From contig NC_047068.1 of NCBI RefSeq assembly GCF_902459465.1, forward strand, positions 21,041,195-21,105,194: a stretch of 64,000 nt of DNA, given 5' to 3'. Both the position numbers and the translations under genes were made by a program. Of this stretch, positions 11,241-23,327 are shown piece by piece. The first letter of the stretch is position 1. The number at the start of each line of letters is the position of its first letter. Source of the DNA: Asterias rubens (taxonomy: Eukaryota; Echinodermata; Asteroidea; Forcipulatida; Asteriidae). The notes beneath the pieces were generated by a model, which saw nothing but the letters and a program-made list of their open reading frames with translations, searched no databases and was not told where the DNA came from.

Positions 11241-14200
11241 TCACAGAACAAGGCACGACACGCTACCTTTCCTTTGATCATTTTGTTCTTGTCCAGCTGA
11301 CTGGTTTGAACTGGTATCAGCTGCTTTACCTTGCTCGATTGAACTCCCCTCAGCAACCGGTTCTGGTTCAATCTGAATACCATTATCAGCACTTGGTTTA
11401 GCTGCCCTCGGGTGGTTGGAAGGTTGTGAACCAGTCAAAACCAGTTCCTCTGTACAATGGACTGACTGGTTAGAACCACTTCCATCCAGTTTATTTTGAG
11501 CCGAGTTATTATTAGATGTTGTATGACCATTTGAATGTTCCTCTTTCACTGAGAAGTTCTCTGAAGGTGGCTGCTTCACAGGGTCAACTTGTGAAGGTAG
11601 CTGTCCGCTGTTGTTTACTTGGAAGTGCAATGACAGTAGATACTGAAATAAAAAATTAAAAAATCAACTTAGTTTACTGTGGCAGAGATGAAGACAAATT
11701 TCACCCTCCATTTTTTGAACCCGAGTAGTTGCCATTGCTTATTAAACCTGTGTACGACGGGGCAAAGTATAAATCATCTTTGTTTTTTAACATATATTTT
11801 TACTAACAAAAGCTTTGGAACTCAGATTTGAATTTATGCTAATGCCTTATAACTGCTGTCATTGTTTCTTTAATCTATATTTTAAATTTTCTGAAATAAA
11901 AGAGTGATATACAGTTTAAAATGCAGGGCATTACACATTATTTATTACAGGACACTGCAAGTCATAATGATTCTTAGTTCATTTAAAAACAAACTTGTTT
12001 GTGTCAGAGAAACAAAACTTTAGAATTACTCAACAAGAAAAGTAAAAAGGAAGAAAATATGGCTGCATACAAAAACCTACATTTCCAAAAGTTTCTATTT
12101 AAGAAGAAACCGCATGAAAATATTCAAATCTGACACCTTACCTCTCCTACAGAATCTGTACTTCCTTCCCCAAAAGCTTGATCTGTTTCTCCCTTGATTG
12201 CCAATATGTTTCTGAGAGTCGACGATGGCTTGACACCACTTGTTGATTCAGGAGTTAATCTGTTGAATGAAACACAAATTTCTGTCAATCAAGAAAACAA
12301 CTTGATCTGATTGTACATTTTCTATTATACGTGTTATGGCCTTGCCGTTAAGAGCACCGATTTTTGATCAGCAGAGTGTGGGTTCGAGTCCAATTTGTGA
12401 CATCAGAAGCTCATAGGTAATGGCGGTGAGATTGGTTTTCTTTTAAAATTTACATTTTCATTTGTTTTGTTAAGACTCATTAAAAATATGAATTTCGAAT
12501 TTTATAATTGTCAAATGAGTGGTTTTAGAAAAATTTACACATGCATGATAATAATAATAAAATTTGGTTCTTACTGAGCCATTTATCACACCCCTACAGG
12601 CATATCAAAGCGCTCAGTATTTTCTCATGCAAGGTATTTGTAGCTTTGTTTTCAAGTATGAGACCTATTCCTTTAAAGCACTATTCATGGTCTGATAGGC
12701 AATAATGGTTGAGTGTCTTGCTAATGGGACACAAGTGTCAGGACCGGGACTTGAACCCACACTCTGCTGATCAGAAACACCACAGCTTAAGTCCGGTGCT
12801 ATTATTTGCTCGGCCTTGCACTTTGCACACATGTTATCATTTTGGAAGTTGATATTATTTAAACACCAGAGTGGATGATATTAAATGGTCAGATAGTAGG
12901 AGGGTTAACTATACACAAGGAAACAAAATGAAATACCTCTGTGTCTTAATCTCCTCTAATATCTCCAAAGCTGCAACATGAAGAGCAAACTTAGTAGGTG
13001 CAAAGATATCAAAATGGTGTGAGTCAAGCACATCTAAGGTGGGGCCAATTGTCATCCTGTGTGAATTGCACAACTCGGGCCACATTTTGTCTGCTGAATT
13101 GAAATCAGACTGTACCAGTCGAAAGTACGTGGGTCGTTGTGGAAGAACGTGGACTTGCACTGGAAATAAAATCCGTCTAGAAACCATTCGCTGACGAGAC
13201 AGGGCTATGTTGAACTCTTCACATTTCCCCAGAGAGTCAATGTAATGTGGGGATAGGATGACGATGATGTGTTTGGCTTGATCGATGAGAGAGAGTCGTT
13301 CAAGGTCAGATGAGGGTTGGGTGTTGACCACGAGATCGGAAACCAGACCAAACTTCTCAGCGAGATAGATGGCATATTTTGTATCCTCCTTAGCGTAGCT
13401 GAATGCAACATCGCACTTACTAGCATCGTCGTCTTTATCACTAGCAATCTCAAGGCTGTTTGGCAAAGAGTCAAGAAGATGCGTTGGAAATTTCAGCTCT
13501 TTCTTAATCAGATTCCGTTTGTCACCATACTTCTCTTGGAAACGAAGACGGCGCATGCTTTCCAAAACTGTGTCCACATCAAGTATCAAGTCCTGGTTCA
13601 AAATAATAATAAAAAACTTCAGCCCAGTTATCTTTGCCTTGATTCAAAATAATGCAAGTAATAAAGGGTACAATAGTCTAAACCCTTTTTGTAATCATAA
13701 GACTCAGGGTTCATAATTGCTATTGAAGACAGAGCCCATGACCAAGATGTTGGCATTGCTTCTCAGAGAGGACGATGCCCTGCATTCATCTCCATGGTGT
13801 AGGCCTTTAATGATTATTTACAACAAAAAGATTCACTAAATTTACCGTAGTGCGTGCTGGCTGTTTATGCAAAAATATCGTACCATCAATCAAATCATTA
13901 TAATCTGTTTTAAAAACAAATACATGTACATGAACTCCAATCCATATTAACAGAGTAGTGGCCACACAACCACTCTGCCCTTCTATGGCAAACAGCCAAA
14001 CTCAAACATTTGTGTTTTTTAAACAATATTATTTCTTGGTAGTTCGAGGGAACTTTTCTACTCAAAGTTTCAATGTACAAGTGTGAATATAACATGTCTT
14101 ATCATGGCTTCTTTTACACCTTTGTTCCATTTTCATGGCAAAACAGCTTATCCCTGTACATGCTTTCTTAAAATGTCAGTTAACAGCCATGGTATTTAGT

Positions 14201-17200
14201 CCTTGGGAAAAAAGTAGGAATATTTTATCGAGTACCAGGGCTGACCTAGATGCACACAAGGTGTTGCCTTTGATTGAAATTTTCAAAATTTTGCTGATTT
14301 TTCTCAAGGGCAAAATAATCAGAAATCCAACTTAAAAAGGAAGAACATCATGCCTGACTTTAACTGTTTTGCAATGGAAGGGCCGCACTATCAAAACCCA
14401 CCTCAGTTTTGTCAAACACTGCCTTCAGGTCTGACTCAACCTTCTTCCCAGCCAGCCAATCAACGACTGCTGAACAGGTTGTATCTGCTGCCTGAAGGAA
14501 GTTATCACCTTTAGCATTCACCATCTTGACCTTGGTGAAATCAGGAGTAACCCCAAAGATATCTTCAATGCACAGAGGGATCAACTTGAGGGTAGAATCC
14601 TGACACAAATCAAAAATATTTGTTATGTTAATTTATAACCGCAAGTAATATTTTTGGTACACTGAAGACAAATGAAGTCTTTTTGCACACGTACATTGTA
14701 CATGGTCTTCCTTAATGCATGCTACAGTGTATCTTTTAATAATAATGTGGATCAATAGTGCATACTATTCCAAAAAATTTATCAAGGCCCTTACCCAAAA
14801 AGAAAACAAAATACAAAGTGAAAGTGATGGATATTAAATACTTGTCGTTTAATTAAACCAAATGTTAGTCTACGTGAAAAATTGTGACTTCAAGTTCTTG
14901 AGTGATCATGGTGATGCTGTTTTGCGGAGTGTGACAAGGCGCTTGATTTCTCACATTGGTTGATAATAATGGGCATTTATACAGCATTTATCTTACACTG
15001 GGTGAGTGTGACAAGGCGCTTGATTTCTCACATTGGTTGATAATAATGGGCATTTATACAGCATTTATCTTACACTGGGTGAGTGTGACAAGGCGCTTGA
15101 TTTCTCACATTGGTTGATAATAATGGGCATTTATACAGCATTTATCTTACACTGGGTGAGTGTGACAAGGCGCTTGATTTCTCACATTGGTTGATAATAA
15201 TGGGCATTTATACAGCATTTATCTTACACTGGGTGAGTGTGACAAGGCGCTTGATTTCTCACATTGGTTGATAATAATGGGCATTTATACAGCATTTATC
15301 TCACACTGGGTGAGTGTGACAAGGCGCTTGATTTCTCACATTGGTTGATAATAATGGGCATTTATACAGCATTTATCTTACACTGGGTGAGTGTGACAAG
15401 GCGCTTGATTTCTCACATTGGTTGATAATAATGGGCATTTATACAGCATTTATCTTACACTGGGTGAGTGTGACAAGGCGCTTGATTTCTCACATTGGTT
15501 GATAATAATTAATGGGCATTTATACAGCATTTATCTTACACTGGGTGAGTGTGACAAGGCGCTTGATTTCTCACATTGGTTGATAATAATGGGCATTTAT
15601 ACAGCATTTATCTTACACTGGGTGTCACAGCGCTTTACAATAAGCAGATAAGTGACGGTACTAAATAATGGGAAAGACAGTTGGTCCTTAGCAATCAACC
15701 ATTGAACAGGGAAGTTAGTCAGCTGAACGAAGTATGATGAGGGAGACGGTTCCAAATGTATTTCCTTATATCAATGTTACTACATGAACAAGTTCAGTGA
15801 AATTTGACCCTGTATTGGTGCATTGTCATTATTATGACCACTGTTTATGACTCTTTTAGCTTTACATCCAGTTAAGACAGGCGCTTCACAGTCGCGCCGA
15901 ACCAAATAGATTAGGAGCCACTCTGGGTCGACCCGATTAAATTTTGGTTTTATACAGACGAACTTAACATAACATTTACATTAGGTTCAGCTCATGACAA
16001 TATCGACGTCTGAAACCAAAGTGCTTCAGATTCATTCCAACCGACTTTAACAGTCGATCTTTCGACTTCTAGCGCATCCAGTCCCTCCTATCTGTTGCAG
16101 ACGTCAAACTTTTCATGTACTTAATTCAGAATTTGGTTCTGCGCAACTCTGGAGCACCTGTCTGAACTGGGTTTTACATGTTTTACTTACCTCAGAGCAG
16201 TGTTTAGCCAAAGCTAAATTGTACTCCTCTTGACATACCGCTGAGCTCAAGTATTTATTAGATACCAAGGACAACATGACACGAGAACCATCTATGGAAT
16301 GATACAACATACGCTGCCACGCGCTACCTAATGGGAATACAAAATTAATTTCAGTTTATACAGCTTCCACTCTAGTCTTGTTTCAAGACTTTACTTGTGA
16401 TAAATCGACAATAGCAGCTGCATATATGCTACTTGCAGTTGAGAAGGTGTAAATTAAAGAAAAATTGTGGTAGTCTGTCTTTTAATTTAAACCTAGCGGT
16501 CTCATCTCACACTCTCAGATGAGATACGAACTTGCACACACACAGACATTAAAGGCAAAGTATGCAGATATATTTTTTCATTTCTACACTACTTTGAAGT
16601 GAAATATATCTCAAAATTCTATACTATCGAAAGCTGCTGTAGGCTTCTATAACCAAAGTTTGTTTAATTGGCGTTAATTGTACGAGTGGTTACCAAACCT
16701 ATACCTTCCGGTTAAATTTTATCCTGATCTCAAATATCAAAACTGTCATAACTGATATTTATAGTATTTTCAATCTACACCTATGTAGTATGTACCTACC
16801 TGTTTTCAATTCCTGCATATCAAAGAACAGTCTAAGGTCTGGGTTGAGAGCCTTTAAGTACTTCACAATGTGATTTGCCCTCTCCGAGTCGCTATGAGAG
16901 TAGGAAATGAAGATGTCGTACTGGATGGTTGGGTCTATCAAAGGTTTAGCCTTCAAGGTGACACTGAAGGACAAAACAATCTGGTGGCATGCATCGCCGA
17001 TGCGGTCCACACTACTGGTCCTGTCAGAAACAAAGTTTCAACTTAACATTTGAAATCTCAGTCATCATATTTCTAGCAATATTTCAGATCGACATGTTTT
17101 AGCCCTTTGTATGATAATGGTTCTTAAAGTCAACTTCATACTCTGGAGGACACAGCACAAAAGCTGCTTTTCTTCAAATAATTATTTTTTCTTTTAAAAA

Positions 17201-20200
17201 GATTTTATCGCTTGGCCAAATTTCATGGCCCTGCTTACAGCTGAATTCTGCACTTACAATCACCATTCAACGCTTAATCACCATCTAAACCTTGAAATAC
17301 GCTAGATGTAAGTGCGAAAATCCCTGCTTCCGTAAGTGCCGATTATTTGCTCTATGGTAAGCAGACAAGCCATGAAATTGGGCCCTGGTTATTTGTTCAC
17401 AGTTCATGCAAGACATTCAAAGATGGAGTGACCTCTCTTCCCCCCACCCTTAACTAATATTTGCAAATGTCACCATATTGCTATGATGCATTACAATTGA
17501 AATGAAAAGATTTAAATAAATATACACAATATCTGCTAACAAATTGCTGTTACCTGCAGTCCACATATTGCACTTGGGTCATGTACGTAGGGAGGCTACT
17601 CTCCTTTATGTAGAATGGTGCCAGCATATTCCTGTTTGCATTTCTTGAACAGCAGAGAGCAATGTTGTACTGCTCTATGCAAGATGTGCTTTGAAGGTAA
17701 TTAGGCGTCAGCACTGTGAGAAATCAAACATATTAAGTTTAAGGCTACATGTATATCCTTTGTGATGGCATTGACAGTGGCTATTGGTAGATTACAGTTG
17801 ACCAGGCCAAGCCCAAATCAATCAATTCTAGTATGGGGTAAATCTCATAAAGCCTGTCTGCAGATGTTGTTCTGTATACAAAGCATTTTATTTTATAAAC
17901 CACTGCTTACTTTAAGCCTAGCAAAAGACAGGGTTTGCTGGTGGTTCCAATTTGTATCTTATACATTTCTTTGTTTTATAAAGGCATCCCAGCTTACAAG
18001 CTTTGCTTTAATGGGCCATGCCTCCATACAGTTTTCAGTCTTGTTAAATCCTATTGTTTGTATTTGTATATTGTGTTTGTATGGAAATAAATGTTGATTG
18101 ATTTGATTTGATTTGATTTATACACAAAAAGTAGCTAAGAAGGAAATCTAAAGATCAAAAACCATCTCACGCTAACCTGTAATGACGCTGGCACTGTGCA
18201 TCATCACGTCATACATCTCTTCCTGCCAAACATCCTCACAGATCATCTTCTGACTGCTGTCAAAGATGCGGATGTCAGACTTATTCAAGAGGAGCTTGTC
18301 TGTGATGACAGAGGCAAATTCCTTGTCGTCTATGCTGAAGGACAGGTAGACATCAAAGTTTATTGTAACTTCCTGAAATAAACAACAATATCATTGAGAG
18401 ATTGGAAGTAAAAATTAAGAAAAACTGAAGAAAAATTAACAATTAAGTGTTTGGAGCAATTACACTACTTATGTGTATCTAATTAAAGGCCAGTTTATAC
18501 TCAAACCCACGACCTGCAATGCTAAAGCACATGTCTTACCACTAGACCATCGAGCTATCCCAATAGATACAGGCAGTTTAAACTCCATGTGCTAGCAGCG
18601 GTTACCGCAACGATTTAATAGATATTAGTTTTGCATCAGGATTTAAAGAATATAGTCTTTTTGAAAAACCCAGCCTTAGTTACATTACAGAAAATTAAAG
18701 AACATGGAAATCTTGAAGTTTACAAACAAGAACCCATAAGGCGTGTCATGGCGGAGGGGTCTACATGTAGGTCATTAGACCCAAGTTCGGGTGTTGTCAG
18801 CAGCAGAGTGTGGGTTTAAATCATGGTCATAATACTTGTGCCCTTGAGCAAGGCACTTAACCATAATTCCTTTGGTAACAGTTTGGAAGGTTGTGCATTC
18901 TGCTCAACCAGGCTCCTAGTGGATGATACCCAAGCCTAAATCCTTACGGACTGTGACAGGGTAACCCTGTTTCAGCCCAAGGAGTAGATGGCAACATGCC
19001 CCTGATGACAGTTGCCCTCACCTCTAAGTGGACATCCACAGCCTTGTGATATTAGACTAGCACTCATAAAAAAATATAAAAATTAAAAGCGTTTACCAAG
19101 ATCTTGATTTACCTTAGGTGTCAAGTCCTTCATCATGTACTGGTCTTTAAGATCAGCAAACTGCTTGAAGACATGACTGAACTGCTTAGCACCAGATGCC
19201 TCCATCGCAGCATCATCATCACCACGGCAATACAGGACAATCATGAGTTTACGGAGAGGGAGCCCAGCTTTCATCCAATTGACTGCCGCTTCTACCATTC
19301 CCTTCAGCATGACAACTCTCCCGTAACCCTGTCATAACATAACAAATAACTGTAATAAAGAGAAATGTGTACAGTACATCGGCTGTGCCTCAATGCGCTG
19401 GATAATAAACAAATGAGTTAAAGCGATGGACACTATTGGTAATTGTCATAGACCAAACTTCTTACTTGGTGTATCTCAACATATTCATAAAATAACAAAC
19501 CTGTGAACATTTGAGCTCAATTGGTCGTTCAAAAACTATGCTAAAAAACTAAGCTCAAAAACTATGTCACTTCAGAGGGAGCCGATTCTCACAATGTTTT
19601 ATACTATCAACATTGATCTCTCCTTTGATCGTTACCAAGTAAGGTTTGATGCTAATAATTATTTTGAGTAATTACCAATAGTGTCCACTGCCTTTAAACT
19701 AAAATAAGATACATTAGACCAGCCCAGAGGAGCTTACAAATTTAAAACAGTTTATGGATTTTAATGACAAATAAATTCAAATAATTTACAATGTAAACAA
19801 ATATTGTTTAAAATGATGAGCTTTCAGGCGAGACTTGAACAGCTCGGAGACTTCTCTACTACCATACATTGATACATCACCAGGCATGCAAATTTTATCT
19901 CTGTTGTATGTATGTATGTAAGATGTGCCACTCACCTGGTCCCCTGTGTTCAACATTGGAGTAATCACTGTGCCATCTTGGTTGTTAAGTATGGGTACCA
20001 GACATCTAAAAACATCACCGACCAACTCCTGTGGACGCCTTGATCCAAATCTGTTCAATAGAAAAACTTCAATTAAAAAAATGTTGTTTAATTACTGCAA
20101 TCTCATCTGCATTAAGTCTGATTTGAGATCTGGCCAAAAGTTATAGAGCTACATGTACGCTACGGCAAAAAAACAAGCTAGGCACATCAACAATATTGTT

Positions 20201-22482
20201 TATTGTCAATATCATTTAACACAATACTGTGGATGAAACCTTATGTATGTTCTGGTTTTAAGTAATATTTTAAGGGAAGCCTTCTACTATCTTTATCATC
20301 AAACTGTGTAAGTTTAATGCAAGATTAATGTAAATCTGTGGACATTGTGTTTTGTGTTACAAAAAGTACCCCAATCTTTTTAAAACAATACTGTTGATGA
20401 AACCTTACGTTTTTGTTTCAAAGCAGAGCAATCTCTGGTAAGGTTTGTCCTCTGGGAGAGGCTTGGACCACCAGCAATGATAAAACTGCCTCAGATCCTC
20501 CTCCTTGTCCCTGGCTAGAACCCGAACGCTGATCTTCAGATTACGAAGCAAAGCACCAATCACAGACGATACGCTCGGGGTGTAATCAGCTGCAGAAGTG
20601 CAAAGAGAAATTAAATTTATTTTTGTAAAGAAGTGGGTAGGCCTATTTTTATTTATAGGAACATTACAGGATTTGGTATGAAAACAAACATTACCTAAGG
20701 TCACAGATTTACATAACACTTAAAAGGTCTTATGGTGATGATAATAGAAAACATCCCTTGAAATATTTCTGTCTGAAATGTCACACTCGATGAGAAAAAG
20801 TTAAAACTAATTTCCCTTTGGAGTTGATCGTTCAGTGAGCGTTTTATTCTTTTATTTTTAAATCAATGTCATACATAATTGGTTTTTCGCTATTTTCTGT
20901 TGACCCAGATGGCCAATCAATCTCAAACTTCTACAGGTTTGTCAGTTTATGTTTGGTGGATTACATTACACTGCCAGCAACTGTTTTTTTTCCCGGAAAA
21001 AACAATTCTGTATTGTTCCTGGAACTTTGTTTTTTAAACAAGTCTCCCTTTGACCCAACAAGTGAGGGCCACTATCAACAACCTAGAGTCCTCAAGGTTT
21101 AAAAGCAGTAACCATTGGGTTTGGAGTGTCAAGAGTCGAGATACTGCAAAGTGTACACAAATCCCATACCAGGCACAATTTCCCATACCTAGTAAAGCTC
21201 TATAGTCTTTAATGGTCCTTGACAACCGTGCAAAACTACCATCAAAAATGAAAATAGAGCCAAGTTAAAAATGGCAATAAAACCAAACAAACACACCATG
21301 TAGGTCATATTTACAGTGAAGCAAACGTAGCTCTGGAATGTTCACACTAAATACTAACACAGTCAGCCAACATTGATTGGGGTTCAAAGCTATACATGTA
21401 CATAGAATGCAATACAGATTTTTAACAAATAATTCAGGAAATTTGTGCCAATTGTCAAACTTTGCAATAAGGGTAGACAGAAGTAAATAAATGTTCTTTG
21501 TGTTTAAAAGAGTAGAAACCTCAAACTATTATTATGCAGGGATGTCAAAAATCTACACAATAGTTACAAAGTATACATGATGGTATAAGCAATTTTCATA
21601 AAACCTTTGTGTACAGAATACATTTTCAATTTAATGGAGACTTTGAGTGGTTTTTAGTGCACGTAAACAAAATTGATTCAAGTTAAAAAATCAAAAATCA
21701 TTTGGAATTTTTTTGAGGATAAATTATTATTAAGTCCCTACTAATTTAACCCACAACAGCTGATGTCGTGGTGCACTTTGCTTTTGCTGCTGTCGTGCCA
21801 TTTGCAATATTCCCGTACAAATCTATAGTTTCCTCAAAAAGGTGCCCCTTAATAAAGCAAAATTTATGTGCCCTTCAAGAGCTAAGTTCAAGGCCTGTAC
21901 AAGTATGCATTTTGGGTATATCTGGAAAAGTTATAATATCTGGAAAAAATAGCATTAATAAAAATCGCACTTCACAATAACCGTCTCAATGCGTTTTACA
22001 TTATAGTGCCCTGGTCATGGGCCAATAACATTCCTTGTTATCTTTCTCAGCTCCCTGGGGAATAAATAACCTGGGCAATCGGTGCGCTCCAAAGGCTTTT
22101 TCATAAACAATATCAACCTCCACCCTCGCAGGCACCCATTTATACCCCTGGGTGAAGAGAAGCATACTTATGTACATTGTACGTGTAGTAAAGTCTCTTG
22201 CTTAAGGACACCGTACATGTATATAAGTGTCACGACCGAGACGCGAACCCACACTGTGATGACTTACCCACCACAACTTGAATTTGATACTCTTCAAACC
22301 ATTCAACCACACCCAAAACACTATTCTTGTACGAATGACTTACATTGGAAAGCTGAGATGAGAATAACGTCCACTTTGTCTTTATGTTTCAGTTTAGTGA
22401 TGTCACCAAGACACAGTTGGATGTTGCACTCCCCAGTCTGTGTCAGCACGGTTAGCGTGTCTTTGACCAAGAATCCTGCCAT
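11241..22482 (-). CDS. Macro-like/triple-TIR protein with C-terminal CaaX
   Basis: Twelve exons: 22482-22344, 20589-20409, 20050-19936, 19328-19113, 18372-18177, 17713-17554, 17020-16800, 16327-16191, 14599-14402, 13592-12937, 12259-12142, 11642-11241. The CDS is 2739 nt, 912 residues, with all phases consistent. Residues 1-205 look macro-like: LGDIT (25-29), VDVILISAF, VITPMLNTGDQ, then VEAAVNWMKAGLPLRKL. TIR1 (about 222-335) has DVYLSFSIDDKE. TIR2 (about 370-515) has YDIFISYSHSD and a WQ motif. TIR3 (about 580-735) has DVAFSYAKED. All three keep a Glu in the xxE(Q/E)(Y/F)N(I/L)AL segment, where NAD-cleaving TIRs place the catalytic Glu. The tail (740-912) is Ser/Asn/Gln-rich and ends SVSCLVL, a CaaX box with Leu at X. 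Known: TIR domains scaffold immune signalling or cleave NAD; macro domains bind ADP-ribose. Inferred: a prenylated NAD/ADP-ribose immune or signalling protein. No TLR, death domain or membrane segment is seen. An upstream untranslated exon may exist. Confidence 0.85.
12549..12820 (-). mobile_element. tRNA-derived SINE, family B, minus orientation
   Basis: An intronic copy with an ATA/TAA tail at its left end (12549-12560) and a tRNA-like head at the right, where the minus strand has a B-box-like GGGTTCAAGTCCCGGTC. Related heads occur near 12360-12400 (plus), 18780, 34975 and 38455. Confidence 0.7.
14929..15623 (+). repeat. 77-bp minisatellite, nine copies
   Basis: Nine tandem copies begin at 14929, 15006, 15083, 15160, 15237, 15314, 15391, 15468 and 15549. 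The period is 77 bp, except one copy carrying a 4-bp insertion (TTAA). Units are nearly identical; single substitutions are rare (one at about 15301). This indicates recent expansion or ongoing homogenisation. It lies in the intron between exons 8 and 9 of the TIR gene, within TIR2. Confidence 0.95.
17205..17400. mobile_element. Foldback MITE in intron
   Basis: Left arm CCAAATTTCATGGCCCTGC and right arm CAAGCCATGAAATTGGGCC are inverted, with TAAGCAG-type blocks inside both arms. Partial relatives appear near 33110-33200 and 38940-39110. No coding capacity. Confidence 0.65.
18490..18565 (-). repeat. tRNA-like SINE head, minus orientation
   Basis: The minus strand reads GGGATAGCTCGATGGTCTAG then GGTCGTGGGTTTGAGTAT, resembling tRNA A and B boxes. 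The acceptor stem does not close, so this is not called as a functional tRNA. Confidence 0.5.
18770..19078 (+). mobile_element. tRNA-derived SINE, family B, plus orientation
   Basis: Head GCAGAGTGTGGGTTTAAATC, then CCCTTGAGCAAGGCACTTAACC and a downstream body ending in an AAAATATAAAAATT tail near the next exon. It sits in the intron between exons 4 and 5 of the TIR gene. Confidence 0.65.
19422..19693. mobile_element. TTAA-flanked MITE, copy 2
   Basis: Exact TTAA on both sides (19418-19421 and 19694-19697). Ends AGCGATGGACACTATTGG and CCAATAGTGTCCACTGCCT are inverted. Intronic copy of the family at 10602 and 52058. Confidence 0.9.
21985..22290 (-). mobile_element. tRNA-derived SINE, family A, minus orientation
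   Basis: It contains the family A body (GCCCTGGTCATGGGCCAATAA, CTCAGCTCCCTGGGGA, a CACCCATTTATACCCCTGGG block) and a tRNA-like head on minus near 22240. Other copies are at 41340, 46175 and, in plus orientation, 56640. Confidence 0.8.
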
Positions 22483-23182
22483 TGTCACACACTGCTAAGA
22501 TGACTTGCTTCAAAGAACAAAAAAAAAACATTTCAATGCATTGCAAACTGTTGGTTATTACTGATAATAGTTGTTAACAAAAACCTTTACACACTTGCTG
22601 GTATAATGAGCAATGGAGACAATGGAGACAGAGCTGTTGATATTTTTTTTTTACAAACCACTCCCTTTTTGAAGCACAGTTAACATACTTTTTAAATAAG
22701 AGGTAACCTTTTCACTCGGTATAGAACCTACTTATTTGCTTGTGGCCCTTATTTTCCATGGCGTAATGGCTTTGCATTGAAATTTAGTATCATAAATGCC
22801 TTAGAAATAGTAATACAATCCACTTTTAATTTATAGATTAATTTATGTAACTTATGCCAAACGAAACTTCAAAGGCTGCACACTCAATACAACTCAGGAA
22901 AAAACAAGAATGGAAAACCAGGTTAAATCTCACAAAATTTCCTCTAGTGTCACCACCCTAAATAAGCTGGTGAATCCAGCGTTTTATTGGCTTTTTTTTT
23001 TTTTGGGGGGGGGGGTCTAAACTCTTATTAGTCTAATTAACAAGTGCGCACTGAACTTACTTTACACTGTGCAAATGGTGCAAATGGTGCATTTACTGTG
23101 CAAATGGTGCTTTTTCATTCGATATGAAATAATTATAGTATCTAATTTACCTCAATGAGATATCCCTTTTTGTAAAAATGAG

Positions 23183-23209
23183 TGAAAAAGTGGTGGCGCC
23201 ATACGGAAA
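23183..23209 (+). other. 27-bp sequence shared exactly with 48067-48093
   Basis: A 27-bp block with core GGTGGCGCCATACGGAAA occurs here and at 48067-48093 with no mismatch. In the second copy it runs into CCTTTCCG, forming a small CGGAAA/TTTCCG inverted pair. The AT-rich surroundings do not align well. It could be the end of a mobile element or a conserved protein-binding site. Confidence 0.7.
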
Positions 23210-23327
23210 GTTATCCGTTTTGGACTACGTACAAGCATGGAGAGTACAAGTAACAACACATGGCCGGCCATTGCCAGTCCACCCGTCACCCCGTGACAGC
23301 TATTAGTGTTAGTACAAGCAGTCGGGT

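Noticed and set aside
14929-15623. Regularly spaced direct repeats resembling a CRISPR array
   Set aside because: The 77-bp units are contiguous and identical throughout, with no unique spacers, and lie in an animal gene intron.
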